Below, piece after piece: positions 1-5,426 of a stretch of DNA of 5,551 nt. The number at the start of each line of letters is the position of its first letter. Within the stretch, counting starts at the first letter, position 1. The position numbers were made by a program, and so were the translations under genes. Under the pieces are notes generated by a model. That model did no database searches and had not been told where the DNA came from. It saw nothing but the letters and a program-made list of their open reading frames with translations. The stretch comes from Pseudomonadota bacterium (GTDB lineage Bacteria > Pseudomonadota > Gammaproteobacteria > UBA6186 > Azoamicaceae): NCBI GenBank assembly GCA_021848375.1, contig JAJZUR010000096.1:1-5551 (forward strand), in the 5' to 3' direction.

Positions 1-296
1 GATCTAGCCTGAATACGTCGTTTATTAAATATATTTAACAAAGATGCCTCTAACTGCTCTGATTTATGCCATTGCAATAATGTTTCGATTTGAGTACTAT
101 TTTCACCATGTCTTGAAGCGACTTGATTGTATCCCTTGGCCTGAGATTTCTGCTCAAGCTTGATATTGTGCCAATACTCAAATAGATTTAATAACGCAGC
201 TGCGCAGGCATCTTTATTACATGCTTCTAATTGCCATTTGCGAATTAAAATTAATCTCTCACTATCTGGATGAGAGATACAACTGGTTCGAGACAT
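1..296 (-). CDS. Conserved mobile-element protein, possible DNA-binding/replication protein (partial)
   Basis: An open frame starts with ATG at 294-296 and continues without a stop to the left edge, giving 98 residues of an incomplete protein. A strong Shine-Dalgarno GGAGG (plus-strand 303-307) sits 6 bases before the ATG, which fixes the start. The translation begins MSRTSCISHPDSERLILIRK and carries CAAALLNLFEYWHNIKLE at about residues 31-48. From memory, this core is typical of uncharacterised proteins of phage-like and integrative elements in Pseudomonas, Legionella and relatives, where the C-terminal part looks like a winged-helix DNA-binding region; that part lies outside this window. 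The gene is divergent from the HTH regulator at 412 and shares its control region, as expected if the regulator represses it. The function is not established; a role in replication or DNA binding is inference only. The reading frame itself is well supported. Confidence 0.72.
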   Translation of the reverse strand, partial: MSRTSCISHPDSERLILIRKWQLEACNKDACAAALLNLFEYWHNIKLEQKSQAKGYNQVASRHGENSTQIETLLQWHKSEQLEASLLNIFNKRRIQAR

Positions 297-411
297 CGCG
301 CTCCTCCGTGTGTCATACTGGTATGTAAATTTAAAATTTTATACCAGATATACGTATTTTGAATTACAATATACATAAAACGCGTATAAATTAAAAGGGC
401 TTATTACGTTT
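297..411. promoter_or_regulatory. Divergent control region with ATAC/GTAT half-sites
   Basis: This 115-bp AT-rich gap separates two divergent genes and must hold both promoters. The inverted repeat CATAC-TG-GTATG lies at 314-325. CTGGTAT (318-324) recurs in inverse orientation as ATACCAG (341-347), 23 bp centre to centre. Further ATAC/GTAT elements are the palindrome ATACGTAT (350-357), ATAC at 371-374 and GTAT at 384-387. For the leftward gene, an extended -10 TGGTATAAA reads on the minus strand at 338-346, overlapping the second CTGGTAT copy. A rightward TATAAA at 385-390 could be the -10 for the HTH gene, but no good -35 sits 17 bp from it. The natural candidate ligand is the HTH protein encoded at 412-1080. 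The repeats are seen directly; the operator function is inferred. Confidence 0.5.
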
Positions 412-1080
412 ATGGTGGAAATAAATAAGGGCGACCAAAAAGTGAATGCGGGACGGCGTATTAAAATGGCAAGAACGCTCGCAGGTCTAACAAGAAAAGA
501 TCTCGAAGATAAATACGGGATTAGCATGCACACCTTGCAATCATGGGAGTTGGGCAGAAACCCGCTGACTGATAAGGCTGCTTCAAAATTGGTGGAAATT
601 TTTCACAGCACCGGAATTAATTGTTCGATGCAGTGGCTTCTTGAAGGTTTAGGCAAAACACCGGCTTTATCCGAATCAGAATTTACCCCCTACCCCCCAC
701 TAAGCCAGGATATTGCGCCTCTATTAGATAAAGAAAACCGTATTCAAAAAGAAATCGACTTTTTTAGAACTAATAATCCCAATGCCTTTGTCATCATGGT
801 TTCAGATGACACCATGGAACCACGATATAGACAGGGTGATTTTGTTGGCGGAACTCAATACATCATTCCGCAACAAATCAACGAATGTGTTGGTCATGAT
901 TGCATCATAGAAACCAGCGAAGGCACTTTTTTCCGTCGCTTACTACAAAGAAAAAATGGATACGCATTAGTGTGCTTAAATCCTCAAACATCAACTGAAG
1001 AGCCGGTCATTTTCACAAAACATATTTTGGCTGCAACACCCATTATTTGGCATCGATGGAAGTTTAAAAAACCAGATTAA
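412..1080 (+). CDS. XRE/Cro-CI family regulator with degenerate S24 (LexA/CI-like) domain
   Basis: This 222-residue protein has the architecture of a phage repressor. An XRE-type helix-turn-helix lies at about residues 12-65 (GRRIKMARTLAGLT, then YGISMHTLQSWELGRN). It is followed by a proline-containing linker (about 85-105) and an S24-like domain at about 123-215 (VSDDTMEPRYRQGDFVGG). In cleavable S24 proteins the serine of the S-M-E-P motif and a later lysine form the self-cleavage dyad. Here the serine position is Thr134 and the lysine position appears to be Arg175 (FFRRL), so RecA-stimulated autocleavage is unlikely. The start is ambiguous: ATG 412 has AAAAGGG 12 bases upstream, while an in-frame GTG at 442 has AAGGG 10 bases upstream and would begin immediately before NAGRRI. 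It probably represses the divergent gene and itself through the repeats at 314-387. The SDR gene follows after 9 bp, so the two are probably co-transcribed. Confidence 0.85.
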   Translation: MVEINKGDQKVNAGRRIKMARTLAGLTRKDLEDKYGISMHTLQSWELGRNPLTDKAASKLVEIFHSTGINCSMQWLLEGLGKTPALSESEFTPYPPLSQDIAPLLDKENRIQKEIDFFRTNNPNAFVIMVSDDTMEPRYRQGDFVGGTQYIIPQQINECVGHDCIIETSEGTFFRRLLQRKNGYALVCLNPQTSTEEPVIFTKHILAATPIIWHRWKFKKPD

Positions 1081-1089
1081 GGACTCACG

Positions 1090-1770
1090 ATGAAAACTGC
1101 CCTCATAACAGGCGCGAACAGAGGTATAGGGCTGGAGTTTGTCCGGCAGCTTAAAGAAATAGGATATTATATTTTAGGCACCTGCCGTCATCCAGAAGCA
1201 GCTAGCGAACTCAACACACTAGCCGACGAAGTTTTTCAATTAGACGTAACCGATGATGATGACATCGCGGCCTTAAAACAAAAATTAAATAACAGACCAG
1301 TCGATTTACTCGTTAATAATGCCGGTATTAGTGGCGAACAAGGTGTAACCGTTGGCAATATCGACAGAGATAATTTTATTCATGTTTTCAATGTTAATTG
1401 CATCGGTGTTGTAAAATTAAGTGATGCACTACTACCTAACCTTCAAGCAAGCATTGATAAAAATATTTTAGTGATAAGCTCTCGAATGGGAAGTATTTCG
1501 GATAACGACAAAGGACGATCTTATGCATATCGAGCCAGTAAATCAGCTTTAAATTCTGCCATGCGCAGCTTTGCAATTGATGTGAAAGACAACGGTGTAA
1601 AGGTTATGCTCATTCATCCAGGCTGGGTAAAAACGGCGATGGGTGGAGTTGATGCGGTGGTTGATGTTCAAACCAGTGTTGCTGGGATGCTAACTCAGGC
1701 TGAGCAATACCTTTCTGAAAGTCATGCCGAAGCACTGCGTCGATTTGATGGGGATGTGATTGCATGGTAA
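1090..1770 (+). CDS. SDR family oxidoreductase (C-factor/sniffer-like)
   Basis: This 226-residue protein is a classical short-chain dehydrogenase/reductase, a cytosolic NAD(P)(H)-dependent Rossmann enzyme. The cofactor motif TGANRGIG is at residues 7-14, the LDVTD segment that contacts the adenine is at 51-55, and NNAG is at 76-79. The likely catalytic set is Asn103 (VNCIG), Ser131 (ISSRMGS), Tyr147 and Lys151 (YRASK). HPGWVKTAMGG (176-186) is the post-catalytic PG motif. Arg33 just after the second strand suggests NADP(H) preference, by family knowledge. The short length and the ISSRMGSI and HPGWVKT(A/D)MGG style match C-factor/sniffer carbonyl-reductase-like members; the substrate cannot be deduced. 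AAGGA overlaps the stop codon of the upstream regulator gene and lies 7 bases before the ATG, so the two genes are almost certainly one operon. A metabolic enzyme directly behind a phage-like repressor is an unusual pairing. The gene looks intact. Confidence 0.9.
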   Translation: MKTALITGANRGIGLEFVRQLKEIGYYILGTCRHPEAASELNTLADEVFQLDVTDDDDIAALKQKLNNRPVDLLVNNAGISGEQGVTVGNIDRDNFIHVFNVNCIGVVKLSDALLPNLQASIDKNILVISSRMGSISDNDKGRSYAYRASKSALNSAMRSFAIDVKDNGVKVMLIHPGWVKTAMGGVDAVVDVQTSVAGMLTQAEQYLSESHAEALRRFDGDVIAW

Positions 1771-1811
1771 AGCATCATTACCCCTGTCCACGAAACAAAA
1801 AAAGGCAGTGA

Positions 1812-2231
1812 CTATGCAAGCCAAGTAATGAATAATTGAATCACTCCACCAATCAATAACAGATAGAAGCCAAATCGTTTGTTAAAGTAAAGTTGATTAT
1901 CAATAAAAGCCTTTAGAGTTGGTTCAGGATTATAGTATTCATGTATTGCTCTCGTTATATTGCTGGGTGTGAGACCCGATTCATCGTATATTTTTTCTAG
2001 TTCTTTACTAAAATAATCTACATACTCAAATAACCCTGTAACCTCAAGCTGGATCAAGCCGGCTAATGAAAATAATATCGATAAAGAATTGCTTATTTTT
2101 CTGGTCGGATAAAATATTGCCAATATGCAAAAAATTGGTATTATTATAAAAATCATTATTTTTAGTATGAATCGCTCAAACCTTCTTATGGGCTTGTTCC
2201 TTTCTGCATATTTTGAAATATGACTATCCAT
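1812..2231 (-). CDS. Small integral membrane protein, unknown function, coupled to integrase
   Basis: This 139-residue protein matches no family I can name. It has a short basic N-terminus (KYAERNKPIRRFER), then hydrophobic segments at about 21-41, 48-66 and 119-138 that look like three membrane helices. Between the second and third lies a soluble, acidic and aromatic stretch (about 70-117, including YFSKELEKIYDESG and EYYNPEP). There is no signal-peptide cleavage site, so it is predicted to sit in the inner membrane. The start ATG overlaps the last codons and stop of the integrase gene by 8 bp. It has AGGG 8 bases upstream, within the integrase coding sequence, which points to translational coupling. 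It ends 41 bp from the convergent SDR gene, and no convincing hairpin terminator is visible between them. A role in island maintenance, superinfection control or toxin-antitoxin-linked defence is possible but unsupported. The hydrophobic pattern and good ribosome site make it a credible gene. Confidence 0.75.
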   Translation of the reverse strand: MDSHISKYAERNKPIRRFERFILKIMIFIIIPIFCILAIFYPTRKISNSLSILFSLAGLIQLEVTGLFEYVDYFSKELEKIYDESGLTPSNITRAIHEYYNPEPTLKAFIDNQLYFNKRFGFYLLLIGGVIQLFITWLA

Positions 2232-3459
2232 TCGTCATTCCCTGTACGGACCAATTTATTTTTCTAACCGCATTCACTTTATGTTCCGGTGCCAAATGTG
2301 AATATCTTAACGTCATTTTAATATCAGAGTGCCCCAACAATTCTCGCACCGTATTGAGATCAACCCCTGCCATAACTAATTTACTGGCAAAATGGTGGCG
2401 CAGATCATGCCAACGAAACTGCGCGATCTGTGCTTTTTTTAAAACAGAAGACCAAGAACGTTTGATATTGTTAAATGGTTGGTTATTTTTACTGGGAAAC
2501 ACTAAACCTTCTTTGATCACACTTTTGTTATAGATACGCTGAATAATATGTTTAGCTTCGTCATTCAATGGAATATATCGAGAGCTACTATTTTTTGTGA
2601 TGCCACCCGCTAAAATGAGTGAACCCTCTGATAAATTCACCATGCTCCATTCCAAGTGAAACAGCTCACCTTGACGTAAACCCGTGTTGATAGAAAGCAA
2701 GACCATGGGCATTAGATGATCACAAAAATCATCAACAGAAAATTCTGGGTAAAGAGGATACTCTCGATCCGCTCGCCATTGATTGGCGTTAATTCGTTCT
2801 TGTTTTAATTGATGCTCTCGTTCGATTAATGTTTGACGCAATCGTGTTTCTTCCTCTACTGATAAGTAGCGCACTTTAGGAGATCGATCGATTTTAGACA
2901 ATTTTAAATTTTTTAAAGGGCTCTCTTGTATAAAACCCCACTCAACCGCTTTTGTCATCGCAGATTTTAGTGTACCAATATCTCGATTAAGCGTTGCGTT
3001 GGATATACCATCGTTGATACGTTTGCTGCGCCACTGCTCAATAATCGCAGGGGTAATTTCTGTAAGTGGTTTTGAAAATAGTTTACTGAAGCAATGAATC
3101 AGGGAGGCAATCGTTTTATTACCCCTTTTATGATGAGCCATAACCCAGGGGTTGAACTCATTTTCAATAAAGTCTTGTAGTGTTTTTGGGGCATTGACTA
3201 CTTTTTTAGCTTTAGGATCCATGCCTTTATTAAAATCATTTAATATTTCAACTGCTTTTTCTCGCGCTTGAGCAGGAGTAATTACTCCAACCGTACCAAT
3301 ATTTATCTTACCGCCTCTTTTATATTGGCAGACATAGCGCATTGTACCGGAGGGAAATACCCTAAGAAAAAAACCTTTTAAATCAGCATCATGTATCTCA
3401 TATTCCTTTTCTTCTGGAACTAGTTTTTTTACAAGGGTATTATTAATTTTGGATTTCAT
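2224..3459 (-). CDS. int: Tyrosine-type site-specific integrase (DUF4102 N-terminal family)
   Basis: This 411-residue recombinase has the normal length for island integrases. Residues 1-90 form the DUF4102 arm-binding-type domain (LVPEEKEYEIHDADLKGFFL, then GVITPAQAREKAVEIL). A core-binding SAM-like domain spans about 92-190, and the catalytic domain about 195-400. The full active-site set is visible: Arg262 (NTGLRQGE), Lys289 (GITKNSSSR), His351 and Arg354 (RWHDLRHHFAS), His377 (LLGHSDI) and the nucleophile Tyr386 (LRYSHL), so it should be active. The ATG at 3459 has only a weak ribosome site (AAGAAAG), which may mean low expression or coupling to the toxin gene ending 23 bp upstream. The probable target is the tRNA-Arg(CCU) 3' end at 5427-5475. 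The integrase is separated from that site by the toxin-antitoxin pair instead of lying directly beside it. The membrane-protein gene overlaps its 3' end by 8 bp. Confidence 0.95.
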   Translation of the reverse strand: MKSKINNTLVKKLVPEEKEYEIHDADLKGFFLRVFPSGTMRYVCQYKRGGKINIGTVGVITPAQAREKAVEILNDFNKGMDPKAKKVVNAPKTLQDFIENEFNPWVMAHHKRGNKTIASLIHCFSKLFSKPLTEITPAIIEQWRSKRINDGISNATLNRDIGTLKSAMTKAVEWGFIQESPLKNLKLSKIDRSPKVRYLSVEEETRLRQTLIEREHQLKQERINANQWRADREYPLYPEFSVDDFCDHLMPMVLLSINTGLRQGELFHLEWSMVNLSEGSLILAGGITKNSSSRYIPLNDEAKHIIQRIYNKSVIKEGLVFPSKNNQPFNNIKRSWSSVLKKAQIAQFRWHDLRHHFASKLVMAGVDLNTVRELLGHSDIKMTLRYSHLAPEHKVNAVRKINWSVQGMTNG

Positions 3460-3482
3460 TATCTACTTTCTTAACTAAAAAT

Positions 3483-4508
3483 TTATATTCCATTCTTTTG
3501 ATTAAACTCTACTTCAAAAGCACTAATTGTTTTTAATATTATTAGCCAATCAGGAATGGTTCCAAAAAACATATCTTTCATTAAACTAAAATCCTTTTCT
3601 AAACTTTCTAAAATATGTGATGGTGGCACTAGCTTTAAACTCCCTTTTTGAGCCGTCTTATAATTAGCCCAAGCAGAAGCAAAATAAATGCTTTTATGAA
3701 TTGCAACACGGTCTAACAGCTCACTATCTTTAATAGCATCCGCTTTAGTCTCTGAATTTAAAAGGCAATAAAAGTCATAATAATGTCTGGAAATTCGTGG
3801 TGGTAGCTTTTTGTCATGAGGTAAATGTGCATATTGGTGAAGAATAGTGGCTTTTTCCCAAAAGGTGCGCTTTGCCTCTAAAACTTTAACCAAGACATCC
3901 AGTTCATCAATTTTCTCTTTAAGTACGCTCTTTACATAGCTTTGGATCTTATGCTGGCTCACCGGCCAATGTTCAGCACGTGCGCCTAATTCAATTTTTA
4001 CTGAAGGACGAATATATGCATCTTCTTTTATTGTACTGGGATATTTAAATTGCAGTGTTTGACCATCAGGATCTTCCATATCTATTTCCAACTGCCAAGC
4101 ATCAGATGTACCTAACTTTTCAGATATCGCTTTACTAAGAATTATAACAAGCTTGTTTTGAACATAATCAGAGCAAGCGACGGCTAGATCACTTAGCATT
4201 GCTCTCTGCTTTTTTTTAGATGGCGCGTTTTCGGGATCATTGAACTTATCAAATCCAAAAAACTCTTTCTCAATGGATAGATCGACATCCTCAGAAAACC
4301 GCTGAATGACGCCATAAACCTTAGATAACGAAGTTCCACCTTTGAACGTTATATGGTCTTTTAATTCAGAAAGAGAAAACAGCCTTTCCAATATCCATAC
4401 AACCCAGAAATCTTTTTCAATGATTTGAAAAGAAATCTTTAATTCAGCCGCTGTTGCATCAAAATATGCTTCACGCTCTGTTATAGAAAGCAGATGCAAC
4501 TGAGTCAT
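3483..4508 (-). CDS. AbiEii/AbiGii-family nucleotidyltransferase toxin
   Basis: This 341-residue protein is a DUF1814-type nucleotidyltransferase, the toxin half of AbiE systems. Family motifs appear in order: EKDFWV (31-36), the glycine loop KGGTSLSK (56-63), the metal-binding pair Asp74 and Asp76 in RFSEDVDLS (70-78), and a possible third acidic residue Glu173 (VKIELGAR). The helical part carries KRTFWEKATILH (213-224) and RHYYDFYCL (241-249). AbiEii proteins bind or transfer nucleotides, and the related MenT toxins of Mycobacterium add pyrimidines to tRNA acceptor ends, so a tRNA or RNA target is plausible here but not shown. The ATG overlaps the antitoxin stop as ATGA, with GGAG and AGG upstream, giving translational coupling and antitoxin-first expression. 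The integrase begins 23 bp after the stop. All motifs are intact, so it is probably functional. The cellular role would be phage abortive infection or island stabilisation. Confidence 0.92.
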   Translation of the reverse strand: MTQLHLLSITEREAYFDATAAELKISFQIIEKDFWVVWILERLFSLSELKDHITFKGGTSLSKVYGVIQRFSEDVDLSIEKEFFGFDKFNDPENAPSKKKQRAMLSDLAVACSDYVQNKLVIILSKAISEKLGTSDAWQLEIDMEDPDGQTLQFKYPSTIKEDAYIRPSVKIELGARAEHWPVSQHKIQSYVKSVLKEKIDELDVLVKVLEAKRTFWEKATILHQYAHLPHDKKLPPRISRHYYDFYCLLNSETKADAIKDSELLDRVAIHKSIYFASAWANYKTAQKGSLKLVPPSHILESLEKDFSLMKDMFFGTIPDWLIILKTISAFEVEFNQKNGI

Positions 4509-5113
4509 CCTAGATCTCCCATGATATTAACTATAAGGCTACGAATCCATTGAGGTGCGTATTTTAAATCCTTTATAAGCTCGTCTTGGCTAATTCCGAA
4601 AAGAAATTTTCGCGCTCTAGCTTCTGCAACATTATCAATATGTTCCTTTCCTAAGTTTTTAAATGCTTGGATTACAAGACCAACTTTAGTGCCAGATGCA
4701 TACATATTTTTTTCTGTTGTAGTCCTAAACCAGATTTCTTGGTTTCCTATTATAATTTTTTTCGATGGCCCATTAGTTAGAAACACAATACGCCCAGGCA
4801 CTTGCTCTGACAAACCAATTAGATTGGCGGCATAGGCTCCCGTTGGTTGAACTTGTATTCCATTTTTTTCTGCAATTGCCTTGGCAACCTCCTCTGCTTT
4901 AGGCGGCAAAAGACCTAATACATGATGTTCACGAGGATAATCATATAAACCTTGGGCTAGGCGCCGAATCATTTTCGCCTTTTGAAGACGTGACAAGGCA
5001 CTTCGCACACCAGTATCACTATCTAAATCAAGAAAATGTTTTGGGGTAAAACACCATCCCCTGCCATGCTCAATGATTCTATTTTTTATAGCTGCTACAA
5101 TGGATTCACTCAT
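4505..5113 (-). CDS. AbiEi-like antitoxin/transcriptional regulator (DUF6088 family)
   Basis: This protein is 202 residues from the chosen ATG at 5113. An N-terminal winged helix spans about 1-60 (GRGWCFTPKHFLDLDS, then VRSALSRLQKAKMIRRLAQGLYDYP). The C-terminal domain includes GAYAANLIGLSEQVP (92-106) and FLTNGPSK (111-118), as in DUF6088 proteins that partner AbiEii toxins. AbiEi antitoxins neutralise the toxin without stable binding (type IV) and repress their own operon by binding inverted repeats. The frame opens further upstream to TTG at 5161 and ATG at 5122. The 5113 ATG is preferred because TAAGGA lies 8 bases before it, while that same site would abut the ATG at 5122. The TTG at 5161 lies upstream of the predicted transcription start and inside the dyad. 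The stop codon overlaps the toxin start by 4 bp. The gene is first in the leftward series toxin, integrase, membrane protein. Confidence 0.9.
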   Translation of the reverse strand: MSESIVAAIKNRIIEHGRGWCFTPKHFLDLDSDTGVRSALSRLQKAKMIRRLAQGLYDYPREHHVLGLLPPKAEEVAKAIAEKNGIQVQPTGAYAANLIGLSEQVPGRIVFLTNGPSKKIIIGNQEIWFRTTTEKNMYASGTKVGLVIQAFKNLGKEHIDNVAEARARKFLFGISQDELIKDLKYAPQWIRSLIVNIMGDLG

Positions 5114-5128
5114 TATTTTCATCCTTAC

Positions 5129-5162
5129 TTTGCCACAAAATATACTAACTTTTTGTGGCAAA
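5129..5162. promoter_or_regulatory. Inverted-repeat operator over the antitoxin promoter
   Basis: A perfect 12-bp inverted repeat, TTTGCCACAAAA (5129-5140) and TTTTGTGGCAAA (5151-5162), is separated by 10 bp. Its half-sites TGTGGCA are about two helical turns apart (22 bp centre to centre), as expected for a dimer or two monomers on one DNA face. It covers the best -10 candidate for the leftward operon and lies 16 bp upstream of the antitoxin ATG. By analogy with AbiEi autoregulation, this is the probable binding site of the antitoxin encoded at 4505-5113. The repeat is seen directly; the ligand is inferred. Confidence 0.72.
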
Positions 5163-5171
5163 ATATAGCAA
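5142..5171 (-). promoter_or_regulatory. Candidate sigma70 promoter of the leftward operon
   Basis: Reading the minus strand, a -35-like TTGCTA (5166-5171) is followed after 18 bp by a -10-like TAGTAT (5142-5147); each matches 4 of 6 consensus bases. Transcription would start near 5134, leaving a leader of about 20 bases carrying TAAGGA before the ATG at 5113. The -10 lies entirely in the spacer of the 5129-5162 inverted repeat, so occupancy of that repeat should block it. The match is moderate and other registers are possible. Confidence 0.4.
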
Positions 5172-5172
5172 G

Positions 5173-5200
5173 TAAATCTGCGACAAGTGTCGCAGATTTA
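5173..5200. promoter_or_regulatory. 28-bp near-perfect palindrome upstream of the antitoxin gene
   Basis: TAAATCTGCGACA (5173-5185), a central AG, and TGTCGCAGATTTA (5188-5200) form 13-bp perfect arms with a 2-base centre. The inner half-sites TGTCGCA differ by one base from the TGTGGCA half-sites of the 5129-5162 repeat. The dyad centres are 41 bp apart, close to four helical turns. The likeliest reading is a second operator for the same regulator upstream of the -35. A terminator is unlikely because neither strand has a T-run after the stem. It could instead be an accessory site for recombination. Confidence 0.6.
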
Positions 5201-5282
5201 AAGGAACGTGATACTCTCTGTGTTTTTTAGGAAATTATTACTATCTTTCAAATAAGATTTAAATAGTATACCCTTTTTCTAC

Positions 5283-5302
5283 TAGGGTGCATATAGGGTG
5301 CA
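5283..5302 (+). repeat. Tandem TAGGGTGCA direct repeats, probable integrase arm sites
   Basis: Two exact 9-bp copies of TAGGGTGCA at 5283-5291 and 5294-5302 are spaced 11 bp apart, about one helical turn. They lie 125-144 bp before the tRNA fragment. Same-face short direct repeats near an att core are characteristic of arm-type binding sites for the N-terminal domain of tyrosine integrases. The repeat is seen; the binding role is inferred. Confidence 0.55.
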
Positions 5303-5328
5303 AATTAATTGCGTTTGATTGTAAGGCA

Positions 5329-5389
5329 ATGCATTTCCATGTAATGAAAAATTATAAAAACCCTTTATTTATAAGGATATGAAATGCAT
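5329..5389. repeat. 9-bp inverted repeat ATGCATTTC / GAAATGCAT
   Basis: ATGCATTTC at 5329-5337 is mirrored exactly by GAAATGCAT at 5381-5389, with a 43-bp AT-rich spacer. It lies between the TAGGGTGCA repeats and the tRNA fragment, so it may belong to the recombination complex. In AT-rich DNA a pair of this length could also occur by chance. Confidence 0.35.
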
Positions 5390-5392
5390 AAT

Positions 5393-5409
5393 GATACATA
5401 GAGATACAT
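5393..5409 (+). repeat. GATACAT direct repeats next to the att core
   Basis: GATACAT occurs at 5393-5399 and 5403-5409, a 10-bp period (one helical turn), ending 17 bp before the tRNA-derived core. The phasing and position suit a binding site for integrase or an excisionase. The repeat is short, so confidence is low. Confidence 0.3.
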
Positions 5410-5426
5410 CAAGACTTTTATTAAAT

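Larger units (their letters stand above)
5201..5426. other. Non-coding island-end segment (integrase arm region)
   Basis: No credible gene lies between the palindrome and the tRNA fragment. The segment is strongly AT-rich. It contains short repeats of the kind that flank integrase crossover sites: TAGGGTGCA twice (5283-5302), an inverted pair ATGCATTTC/GAAATGCAT (5329-5337 and 5381-5389), and GATACAT twice (5393-5399 and 5403-5409). This is where arm sites for the integrase and sites for an excisionase or IHF would be expected. No excisionase gene is visible in the window. Confidence 0.5.

Noticed and set aside
339..533. 64-codon minus-strand frame opposite the HTH gene
   Set aside because: It overlaps the control region and the well-supported regulator gene, shows no domain and has no good ribosome site; it is an antisense shadow.
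686..698. C5 and C6 runs in the regulator linker as a phase-variation switch
   Set aside because: The runs are short and encode the in-frame linker TPYPPL; there is no evidence of slippage.
1771..1811. Bidirectional terminator between the convergent SDR and membrane-protein genes
   Set aside because: An A-run is present, but I find no GC-rich stem adjacent to it.
2213..2533. 106-codon plus-strand frame
   Set aside because: It lies opposite the integrase catalytic region, has a low-complexity translation and no recognisable motif.
5114..5161. N-terminal extension of the antitoxin to a TTG at 5161 or the ATG at 5122
   Set aside because: The TTG lies in the inverted repeat upstream of the predicted transcription start, and the TAAGGA site abuts the 5122 ATG but is properly spaced for 5113.
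5173..5200. Rho-independent terminator
   Set aside because: The stem is strong but no T-run follows on either strand, and it sits upstream of an operon start.
5036..5230. 64-codon plus-strand frame
   Set aside because: It runs antisense to the antitoxin N-terminus and across the operator dyads; it has no ribosome site or domain.
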